DNA from: Desulfobacteraceae bacterium
GTDB lineage: Bacteria > Desulfobacterota > Desulfobacteria > Desulfobacterales > JAABRJ01
Assembly: GCA_011390985.1 (NCBI GenBank)
Contig: JAABRJ010000008.1
Span: 1 to 8,039 of the forward strand
Direction: 5' to 3'
DNA: 8,039 bases
Of the stretch, positions 1 through 5,058 are shown piece after piece (the stretch's first letter is position 1; every line of letters starts with the position of its first letter). The position numbers were made by a program, and so were the translations under genes. Under the pieces are notes generated by a model. The model searched no databases. It was not told where the DNA came from and saw only the letters and a list, made by a program, of their open reading frames with translations.

Positions 1-208
1 GTTGCAGGCATTTGGCGTTGAGGTGGGCCTGCCGGTGGGGTGGACCGGCGGCAATACCGCGGCCCCGCAGGGGCCGGGTGCAACCGCTTGTCCGCTATCG
101 CCGACGGATGGGCTTTCGGGTCTGGAGCTGATTTTTCATGCTTTGGCCATTTGGTTCACTTTCGGCGGCAGCCGTTTGGCTCGAACTTGCCTGCATCGGC
201 TTTTCCGC
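1..208. other. Left-edge stretch without a supportable gene
   Basis: I see no convincing gene here. One frame stays open from the left edge to position 319, but its translation has no recognisable motif, is Arg/Pro/Gly rich in the manner of GC-rich chance frames, and ends inside the next gene. Another frame stops at 19-21, so the first bases could be the tail of a gene to the left. Two compact GC hairpins are visible: GCCGGT/ACCGGC (31-36 with 44-49, 7-nt loop) and CGGCCCC/GGGGCCG (60-66 with 70-76, 3-nt loop). Neither is followed by a T run, so neither is a classical intrinsic terminator. Confidence 0.4.
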
Positions 209-239
209 TTGAAAAAGGATCGACCCTTTGTCATATATA
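209..239 (+). promoter_or_regulatory. Weak sigma-70-like promoter candidate for the TRAP operon
   Basis: TTGAAA (209-214) resembles a -35 box and TATATA (234-239) a -10 box, but the 19-bp spacing is long and the -10 match is only partial. The region turns A/T-rich exactly between the GC-rich upstream stretch and the receptor gene, which fits a promoter. It would give a leader of about 70 nt. This is a tentative call by eye. Confidence 0.3.
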
Positions 240-302
240 GATTTGTAGAAAAGAAATTTTGTGTCCCTTTCGCCGCTCGAAAAAATCAACCCAAACAACC
301 CC

Positions 303-310
303 AAGGAGGT
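303..310 (+). promoter_or_regulatory. Strong Shine-Dalgarno that fixes the TAXI receptor start
   Basis: AAGGAGGT ends 5 nt before the ATG at 316. It is close to a perfect anti-16S match and decides for 316 over the upstream in-frame start at 259, which would add 19 residues ahead of an otherwise typical signal peptide. Confidence 0.85.
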
Positions 311-315
311 ATTCG

Positions 316-1269
316 ATGAAAAGATTGATCAGTATTTGCGCAGCTGTCTTGTTTGTGATCGGCGCGGGTGCCGCGGGCGCTGCGGCTGAAAACGTCAACC
401 TGATCCTGGCCACCGGCGGTACGGCGGGGACCTACTACCCCTTCGGCGGCGCCATGGCCAAAATTTGGAACTCCAAAATCCCCGGGATGAACGCCGTCGC
501 CCAGACCACGGGCGCCTCGGGCGAAAACATCCGCCTGATCAACAAGAAGGAGGTCGAACTGGCCCTGGTGCAAAGCGACACCCTGGATCAGGCCTGGAAC
601 GCCACCGAAGCCTTCAAGGAACCCCTCCAGGCGATGAACGCCATCGCGGTCCTCTACCCTGAGATCATCCAGGTGGTGGTCGGCGCCGACAGCGGCATCA
701 AGACCTTTGCCGACCTGAAGGGCAAGAAAGTCGGCGTGGGCGCCCCGGGCAGCGGCACCGAAGCCAACTTCCGCCAGTTGATGGACATCTACGGCCTAAA
801 AAAGGAAGACATCAACGCCCAGTACCTCTCCTTTGCCGAGAGCGCCGAGGCCTACAAGGACAAACACATCGATGCCTTCATCGTGACCGCCGGCATTCCC
901 AATGCCGGGATCATGGACGTTTCCACCCAGAACGCCATCCGGATTCTCGACATCCCTGCGGACATGGCCTCCAAGGCGATTGCCAAGTATCCCTTCCTGG
1001 CCGTGGCCAAGGTTCCGGCCAACACCTACAAGGGACAGACCGAGGACGCTGCCACCGTGGCGGTCAACGCCGTGCTGATCTCCGGCAACGAAATGAACGC
1101 GGATGTGGCCTACAACCTGACCAAAACCCTGTTTGAAAACCAAGCCGAGCTGGCCTCCGCGCATGCCAAGGGCAACGAGCTAAGCGGCGCGTACGCGGTG
1201 CAGGGGGTGTCGATTCCCTTCCACCCCGGTGCCATCAAGTACTACAAGGAAAAGAAGCTCATGGAATAG
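316..1269 (+). CDS. TAXI family TRAP transporter periplasmic substrate receptor
   Basis: This is the 317-aa extracytoplasmic solute receptor of a TAXI-type TRAP transporter (TIGR02122-like). It should bind a small organic ligand in the periplasm and hand it to the membrane permease. The start at 316 follows AAGGAGGT, and the product opens with a Sec signal peptide: Lys2-Arg3, a hydrophobic core, and a likely cleavage after AAA (residues 22-24) before ENVN. The mature protein begins with the family hallmark LATGGTAGTYYPFGGAMA, followed by VQSDTLDQAWN and by the DLKGKKVGVGAPGSGTE block typical of the hinge and ligand region; FIVTAGIPNAGI comes later. The length is normal for the family. It is the first gene of an operon with DUF1850 and the fused permease. 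The ligand cannot be read from sequence: TAXI systems are poorly characterised, and glutamate/glutamine-type substrates are only one precedent. Confidence 0.95.
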   Translation: MKRLISICAAVLFVIGAGAAGAAAENVNLILATGGTAGTYYPFGGAMAKIWNSKIPGMNAVAQTTGASGENIRLINKKEVELALVQSDTLDQAWNATEAFKEPLQAMNAIAVLYPEIIQVVVGADSGIKTFADLKGKKVGVGAPGSGTEANFRQLMDIYGLKKEDINAQYLSFAESAEAYKDKHIDAFIVTAGIPNAGIMDVSTQNAIRILDIPADMASKAIAKYPFLAVAKVPANTYKGQTEDAATVAVNAVLISGNEMNADVAYNLTKTLFENQAELASAHAKGNELSGAYAVQGVSIPFHPGAIKYYKEKKLME

Positions 1270-1384
1270 AAAGCCGCCGGCGCGGTTTTCTGCAAAGATG
1301 GCCGCAAGGCAATCATCTTACGGCCACGGGTATTTCCCCTGCTCCGGCAGGGATCCTGAATGTCCGGACTTCCGGAACCAACCG

Positions 1385-1428
1385 GCGGCCCTTCCGGCAA
1401 GACGAGTACGCCACGTCGGAAGGGCCGC
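1385..1428 (+). promoter_or_regulatory. Intercistronic hairpin between receptor and DUF1850/permease genes
   Basis: The arms 1385-1398 and 1415-1428 pair over 14 positions with one G-U (11 bp CGGCCCTTCCG/CGGAAGGGCCG perfect) around a 16-nt loop. No T tract follows, so it is not a standard terminator. It lies in the 170-nt gap of the operon, ends 11 nt before the DUF1850 ATG, and sits over the region where that gene's ribosome would load. A smaller stem, CCCTGC/GCAGGG (1337-1342 with 1347-1352), lies upstream. Inference: it may stabilise the receptor transcript or damp translation of the downstream genes, giving more receptor than permease. Confidence 0.6.
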
Positions 1429-1439
1429 TTGCGTCCGAG

Positions 1440-1982
1440 ATGCCATCGAGCGAAACCAGACACCGTCGCCTGTGTACCGGTGGTGCGGCCTTTATGGTGC
1501 TGCTGCCCGCCGTTCTCCAAATCGTCGGTCTGCTTTCGGCGTGCTCGTTGGGCAGCGTGCTGGAGGTAAGCCGGTGGGACAACCAAGAGGTGCTGCTGTG
1601 CGCCCGCATGCAAGCGGGTGAAGAATTCGTGCTGGCCTTCACCCACTCCGTCAACCGGCGCCCGGTATACGACACCCTGAGAGCGGAAACTGACCATCTG
1701 ATCATCGTGGGCTCGCGCTTCGACGCCTTCGGCGCCGGGATGCCGGAAACCTCGACGGCTGAAGGAACCCTGGCGGTGGGCGAGGACGGATGGCTGGAGT
1801 GGACGGTGAACCGCCGGGTGCCGCAGATCGTGGTGCGGGTCGGCCGGGTGGCCGATCACCGCCTGAGTCTCAAGGGGTGTGAAATCCACCTTGCAGACCT
1901 GGCGCCGCCGGGAACTCCGCTGCGCTTGCGGGTACGCAGGGCCGCATTGACCGATCAGATGAAAGGCAGGTGCATTCCGTGA
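1440..1982 (+). CDS. DUF1850 domain protein, TRAP-associated, possible lipoprotein
   Basis: This 180-aa protein belongs to the DUF1850 family, which is routinely encoded next to TAXI receptors and fused TRAP permeases; its function is unknown. Family hallmarks visible are AFTHSVNRRPVYD (about residues 66-78) and RFDAFGAGMPE (93-103). The N-terminus has a basic RHRR stretch (7-10), a hydrophobic segment (about 14-34) and LSAC at 32-35, which fits a lipobox with Cys35 as the lipidated residue. That would tether the globular domain outside the inner membrane. ATG 1440 is the first standard start in this frame: the frame is open back into the receptor gene but has no ATG/GTG/TTG there. No good Shine-Dalgarno precedes it. 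Starting at Met19 (1494) would remove the basic n-region, so 1440 is preferred. The stop TGA overlaps the GTG of the permease. Confidence 0.85.
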   Translation: MPSSETRHRRLCTGGAAFMVLLPAVLQIVGLLSACSLGSVLEVSRWDNQEVLLCARMQAGEEFVLAFTHSVNRRPVYDTLRAETDHLIIVGSRFDAFGAGMPETSTAEGTLAVGEDGWLEWTVNRRVPQIVVRVGRVADHRLSLKGCEIHLADLAPPGTPLRLRVRRAALTDQMKGRCIP

Positions 1983-3964
1983 CGGAGAAACAGAAAGAGG
2001 GCGTTGCCACGGACGAATTGGATGTCGTTTCCAAGGAAGAGCTCGAAAAAATACTCAAGAAGGTGGACAAGGAAGCCTCGGCCCGCAAACTGACCGGATC
2101 GTCACGCTGGATCGTTTACGTGATCGGGGTGTCGTGGTCCATTTTCCAGGTCTACACGGCGGCTTTCGGGCTGCTGCCGGCCCAGTTGCAGCGCTCGATC
2201 CACCTGGCCTACGCCTTCGCCCTGGCCTACCTGCTCTTTCCGGCCCGCAGCAGCGACGAGAACGATCGCCTGAACTGGACCAATTGGGTGATCGCAATCT
2301 TTGCCACCTATATCGGGCTTTACATGGCGCTCAATTACATGCGCATCATGGAGTCCGGCGGCGACTATGCGCGCATGGACTATGTCTGCGCCATCTTCGG
2401 CATCCTGTTCACCCTGGAGGCCACGCGGCGCGTGGTGGGGCTGCCCATCGTCTGTCTGTGCGTTTTTTTTCTGATTTACAGCTACTTCGGGCCCTATTTT
2501 CCTGGGTTCATGGCGCACCGGGGATTTTCGCTGCAGCGCATCGCGTCCCACATGTACCTGACCACCGAGGGGATACTGGGGATTCCGCTCGGGGTGGCGG
2601 CGACCTTCATCTACCTGTTCATCCTCTTCGGTTCGTTTCGCGAGAAAACCGGGCTGGGCCAGCTCTTCATCGACATCTCCAACGCCGTGGCCGGCTGGGC
2701 CTCGGGCGGACCGGCCAAGATGGCCATCGTGACCAGCGCCCTGGAAGGAACCGTGTCGGGCAGCTCGGTGGCCAACACGGTGGAATCCGGAAGCCTCACC
2801 ATCCCGATGATGAAGCGCCTGGGCTATCGCCCGGAGTTTGCCGCCGCAGTGGAAGCCGCTTCCTCCACCGGCGGCCAGATCATGCCGCCCATCATGGGCG
2901 CGGCGGCCTTCATCATGGCCGAGTTTCTCAACGTGCCCTACCTGGATATCGCCAAGGCGGCAGCCATCCCGGCCTGTCTCTATTTTTTTGGGGTCTTCAT
3001 GGAGGTCCATTTCGAGGCCAAGCGCTGCAACCTCAGGGGGTTGAACCGCGACGAGCTGCCCAAGTTCGGCGAGGTGATCAAGGAGCGGGGGCATCTTTTC
3101 GTTCCCCTGTTTGCCATCATTATCTTCCTTTCCATCGGTTTCACCCCGCTGTATGCCGCCCTGATGGGCCTGGTGACCTGTATCATCGCCGGTGCCCTGA
3201 AAGAATCCACCCGCATGAGCCCCCGGGAAATCGCCGACGGGTTTGAACTGGGGGCCCGCAACGCCATCGGCGTGGCTTTGGCCTGCGCCTCGGCCGGCAT
3301 CATCATTGGCGCCATCACCCTTACCGGCCTGGGCTTGAAACTGGGCAACGGGTTGGTGGAACTGGCCGGCGGCAACCTCCTGTTAACCTTGATATTCACC
3401 ATGATCACGTCCATCATCCTTGGCATGGGGGTTCCCACCACCGCCAACTACATCATCACCTCCACCATCGCCGCCCCGGCCCTGATTCAGTTGGGAGTCC
3501 ATCCCCTGGCGGCCCACATGTTTGTCTTCTACTTCGGCATCGTGGCCGATATCACGCCCCCGGTGGCCCTGGCGGCCTATGCCGGCGCGGGCATCGCCAA
3601 ATCCAACCCGTTCTGGACCGGCGTCACCGCCACCAAACTTGCCATCGGCGCCTTTCTGACTCCCTATATTTTCGTCTACAACACATCGATGCTCTGGGTC
3701 GGCGCAAGCTGGTACATGGTCCTCCAGACCCTGATCACCTCCTGCATCGGCATGACCGCCATCGGCGCCGCCATGATCGGTTTTTTCTTCGCCCCCATGA
3801 ACTGGCTGGAGCGAGGTCTTTTTTTCGGGGGCGGTTTGATGATGGTCGTCCCCGGGACTTACACCGATTTGTTGGGCATGGTGCTGTTGATGGCCCTGGT
3901 AGTTTTCCAGCGCAGCAAAAAGGCCAGGGGCATCGTCAGCACCGCCACCCCCATGGATGCCTGA
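1979..3964 (+). CDS. TRAP transporter fused permease (4TM/12TM, DctQM-type)
   Basis: This 661-aa integral membrane protein joins the small (DctQ-like) and large (DctM-like) TRAP permease subunits in one chain, as in the TIGR02123 family that works with TAXI receptors. It should import the receptor's ligand, driven by an ion gradient. A charged cytoplasmic N-terminus (about 1-40) precedes many hydrophobic helices. Signature stretches of the large subunit are EGTVSGSSVANTVESG (from residue 256), STGGQIMPPIMGAAAF (about 296-311), GMGVPTTANYIITST (482-496) and FGIVADITPPVALAAYAGAG. I chose GTG 1979 because it overlaps the DUF1850 stop as GTGA and has AGGCAGG 8 nt upstream (1964-1970). A GTG at 1970 would add only three residues and place that motif inside the start. 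The overlap implies translational coupling. Length and motifs look intact. Confidence 0.95.
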   Translation: MTEKQKEGVATDELDVVSKEELEKILKKVDKEASARKLTGSSRWIVYVIGVSWSIFQVYTAAFGLLPAQLQRSIHLAYAFALAYLLFPARSSDENDRLNWTNWVIAIFATYIGLYMALNYMRIMESGGDYARMDYVCAIFGILFTLEATRRVVGLPIVCLCVFFLIYSYFGPYFPGFMAHRGFSLQRIASHMYLTTEGILGIPLGVAATFIYLFILFGSFREKTGLGQLFIDISNAVAGWASGGPAKMAIVTSALEGTVSGSSVANTVESGSLTIPMMKRLGYRPEFAAAVEAASSTGGQIMPPIMGAAAFIMAEFLNVPYLDIAKAAAIPACLYFFGVFMEVHFEAKRCNLRGLNRDELPKFGEVIKERGHLFVPLFAIIIFLSIGFTPLYAALMGLVTCIIAGALKESTRMSPREIADGFELGARNAIGVALACASAGIIIGAITLTGLGLKLGNGLVELAGGNLLLTLIFTMITSIILGMGVPTTANYIITSTIAAPALIQLGVHPLAAHMFVFYFGIVADITPPVALAAYAGAGIAKSNPFWTGVTATKLAIGAFLTPYIFVYNTSMLWVGASWYMVLQTLITSCIGMTAIGAAMIGFFFAPMNWLERGLFFGGGLMMVVPGTYTDLLGMVLLMALVVFQRSKKARGIVSTATPMDA

Positions 3965-3989
3965 TCCTTGCCCGTTTGTAGGGCTAAAC

Positions 3990-4033
3990 AAAAAGGGCCG
4001 CGGCATGGTTCAATGCCATACACGACCCTTTTT
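3990..4033. terminator. Probable bidirectional intrinsic terminator
   Basis: AAAAAGGG (3990-3997) pairs with CCCTTTTT (4026-4033), and an inner stem GGCAT/ATGCC (4002-4006 with 4013-4017) closes a 6-nt loop; a few mismatches separate the two stems. The outer A/T arms give a T run on both strands. It lies 25 nt after the permease stop and, on the other strand, downstream of the small minus-strand gene at 4104-4235, so it can serve both convergent units. A second stem CTCCCCC/GGGGGAG (4048-4054 with 4067-4073) lies between it and the small gene. Confidence 0.8.
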
Positions 4034-4103
4034 ACACTCTTGCGCTGCTCCCCCTTGCCGTTCCCTGGGGGAGTCGCCCGTGTTGCAAAGCTCAGGTTTT
4101 GGA

Positions 4104-4235
4104 CTACCGGCGTTTTGCGGCCTCTCTGATGGCATCAACGATGTTCTGAAGGGTTCCGATCACGGCTATCGCCAGCACGCCGAAGATCGCCAGCCGGATA
4201 ATCCAATCGGTTACGCTCATGCCGGACATGCCCAT
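4104..4235 (-). CDS. 43-aa single-pass membrane peptide, function unknown
   Basis: This is a short gene below usual ORF length cut-offs, and I do not recognise its family. Reading down the minus strand from ATG at 4235 to TAG at 4106-4104 gives 43 residues. A polar, Met-rich start (MGMSGMSVTD) is followed by one hydrophobic helix, WIIRLAIFGVLAIAVIGTL (11-29), then an amphipathic, basic tail ending REAAKRR. The positive C-terminus suggests the tail stays cytoplasmic and the N-terminus faces out, but this is inference. Support for a real gene: AAAGGAG 8 nt before the ATG (4244-4250), a TTTACA-N18-TAAAAT promoter about 30 nt further up, and terminator-like hairpins after the stop. In-frame ATGs at 4229 and 4220 are alternative starts. 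It could be a regulator or accessory subunit of a membrane complex, or a stress-induced small protein; nothing in the sequence says which. Confidence 0.75.
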   Translation of the reverse strand: MGMSGMSVTDWIIRLAIFGVLAIAVIGTLQNIVDAIREAAKRR

Positions 4236-4243
4236 GGTGACCA

Positions 4244-4250
4244 CTCCTTT
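4244..4250 (-). promoter_or_regulatory. Shine-Dalgarno of the 43-aa membrane peptide gene
   Basis: On the minus strand this reads AAAGGAG, with 8 nt to the ATG at 4235. The near-consensus match at ideal spacing is the main reason to take this short frame as translated from that ATG. Confidence 0.8.
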
Positions 4251-4272
4251 CCGCGCTGAAAATTGAAAGCGT

Positions 4273-4302
4273 ATTTTATCACTGAATGTCTTACATTGTA
4301 AA
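4273..4302 (-). promoter_or_regulatory. Sigma-70-like promoter for the 43-aa membrane peptide
   Basis: On the minus strand, TTTACA (4302-4297, 5/6 match to TTGACA) and TAAAAT (4278-4273, 5/6 match to TATAAT) are separated by 18 bp. The surrounding DNA is markedly A/T-rich in an otherwise GC-rich window. Transcription would begin around 4266, giving a leader of about 30 nt that contains the Shine-Dalgarno. This is the best housekeeping-type promoter match I found in the window. Confidence 0.65.
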
Positions 4303-4309
4303 GAGTGTA

Positions 4310-4537
4310 TCGATTCCGCTTCAGGGCAATCGCATGTAACTTTTGAAGATCGCGCTGCGCGAAAACGTCGATCTGATCGTGATGGGGGTCAAGGGCTGTT
4401 CCGAAATTGAGCACGTGCTGGTGGGGTCGGTGGCCGATAAAATGTTTCGGCGCAGCCCCATCACGATCGTTTCGTACCGCGGCCAAAAGGAGGCCGAGCG
4501 GCTGCGCAAAAGAGTGGCGTACCTGCTTTCGGATTAG
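4310..4537 (+). pseudogene. Universal stress protein (UspA family), 5'-truncated remnant
   Basis: Only the C-terminal part of a UspA-fold protein remains. The frame after the stop at 4337-4339 reads LKIALRENVDLIVMGVKG, then CSEIEHVLVGSVADKMFRRS and PITIVSYR. It keeps the whole family nucleotide motif G-X2-G-X9-G-S (GVKG, nine residues, GS). A complete domain is about 140-150 residues; the first half is missing. Family-like residues (IPLQGNRM) continue in the same frame just upstream of an in-frame TAA at 4337-4339, so a nonsense mutation may add to the 5' loss. Above about 4300 the sequence becomes A/T-rich and serves as the promoter of the opposite-strand small gene. There is no Shine-Dalgarno before the TTG at 4343. 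A functional C-terminal fragment is possible but less likely than a decaying gene. Confidence 0.75.
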
Positions 4538-4572
4538 CGGTGACTGGCCGTTCGTTTTTTGTCGAATGACCC

Positions 4573-4609
4573 GCGGCGGGTCCCTGCAGGGGCCCGCCGC
4601 TTGACTTTT
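4573..4609 (+). terminator. Intrinsic terminator after the stress-protein remnant
   Basis: GCGGCGGG (4573-4580) pairs with CCCGCCGC (4593-4600). The stem continues inward through a G-U and C-G pairs (4581-4584 with 4589-4592) to a TGCA tetraloop. TTGACTTTT follows, a modest T-rich tail. It lies 35 nt after the remnant's stop and isolates the next gene. Confidence 0.75.
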
Positions 4610-4660
4610 GCCGCTGCGGGCGCACTTTGTTGCTGTAAAAGTTTTTTCCCCCAAAAAAAT

Positions 4661-4668
4661 GAGGAGGT
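4661..4668 (+). promoter_or_regulatory. Strong Shine-Dalgarno that fixes the start of the CxxC protein
   Basis: GAGGAGGT ends 5 nt before ATG 4674. It rules against the in-frame ATG at 4659, which overlaps this motif, and against starts further up. Confidence 0.85.
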
Positions 4669-4673
4669 GCATC

Positions 4674-4928
4674 ATGACGTCACACCATCCCGACAAGCAA
4701 CGGCTTAAAATCATAATGGATTTGGAGCGGCTCAACCGGTCGAACGCCGAGGGCTGTCCGGCCTGCGGCCACAAGTTCTCACTGGGCGACACCGTCGTGC
4801 CGGCCTGTGGTGCCTGGGAGGGAGGGCCCAAGCTGATCCACGAACACGAAGCGGTCTTCGACCACCGCAGGGGCTCCTACGTCGAGCGGCGCTGTTACGC
4901 GGCCGATCGCGGTCCCATCGGCGCCTGA
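4674..4928 (+). CDS. Small four-cysteine (zinc-ribbon-like) protein, function unknown
   Basis: This 84-aa soluble protein has no signal peptide. A short charged helix-like N-terminus (about 8-24, DKQRLKIIMDLERLNRS) leads to GCPACGHKFSLGD with Cys28-X2-Cys31, then Cys45 in PACGAWEGG, His56/His58 in LIHEHEAVFD, and Cys74 in YVERRCYAA. The CPxCG knuckle followed by two further cysteines looks like a structural zinc site of zinc-ribbon or treble-clef type. I recall similar uncharacterised proteins (CPACG, ACGAWEG, YVERRC) in Desulfobacterota, but I cannot name a family with certainty. The start at 4674 is fixed by GAGGAGGT. It stands alone between a terminator and a structured gap; TTGACT at 4601-4606 is a possible -35 but has no clear -10 partner. 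Possible roles are a nucleic-acid or protein-binding adaptor; none is shown. Confidence 0.8.
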   Translation: MTSHHPDKQRLKIIMDLERLNRSNAEGCPACGHKFSLGDTVVPACGAWEGGPKLIHEHEAVFDHRRGSYVERRCYAADRGPIGA

Positions 4929-4959
4929 CCCCCCTCGCTATCAGCGTAACCCCGGCTGC

Positions 4960-5024
4960 CACTGCCGCATCCGATGGATGCCCGCTATCGCGTAGGGTCG
5001 AAATTTCCGTCGGCTGCGGTAGTG
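4960..5024. repeat. Long imperfect inverted repeat upstream of the phosphatase gene
   Basis: Positions 4960-4978 pair with 5006-5024 over 19 positions, with one mismatch (4970/5014) and two G-U pairs, around a 27-nt loop. A competing small hairpin, GCATCC-GAT-GGATGC (4967-4981), uses the left arm, so two alternative folds are possible. There is no T run after the right arm, which argues against a plain terminator. It ends 34 nt before the phosphatase ATG, inside the only gap available for that gene's promoter or leader. Confidence 0.6.
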
Positions 5025-5058
5025 TTGAATCGGCTAGTATCACCACAGAAGGAAATCT

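Noticed and set aside
2..319. Open frame on the plus strand from the left edge
   Set aside because: It has no recognisable motif, runs through the promoter-like region and the Shine-Dalgarno of the receptor gene, and has unbalanced chance-like composition.
2102..3094. Long minus-strand frame opposite the TRAP permease
   Set aside because: It is antisense to clear membrane helices, and its own translation is His/Arg/Gly-rich without motifs.
4217..4831. 204-codon minus-strand frame spanning 4217-4831
   Set aside because: It runs antisense to the stress-protein remnant, a terminator and the CxxC gene, and its C-terminus overlaps the small gene's promoter. No motif is visible.
4981..4992. Recurring GCTATCGC-like octamers (for example near 94, 4166, 4984 and 7272)
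   Set aside because: Short, irregularly placed and in different contexts, including inside coding sequence. This is explainable by base composition.
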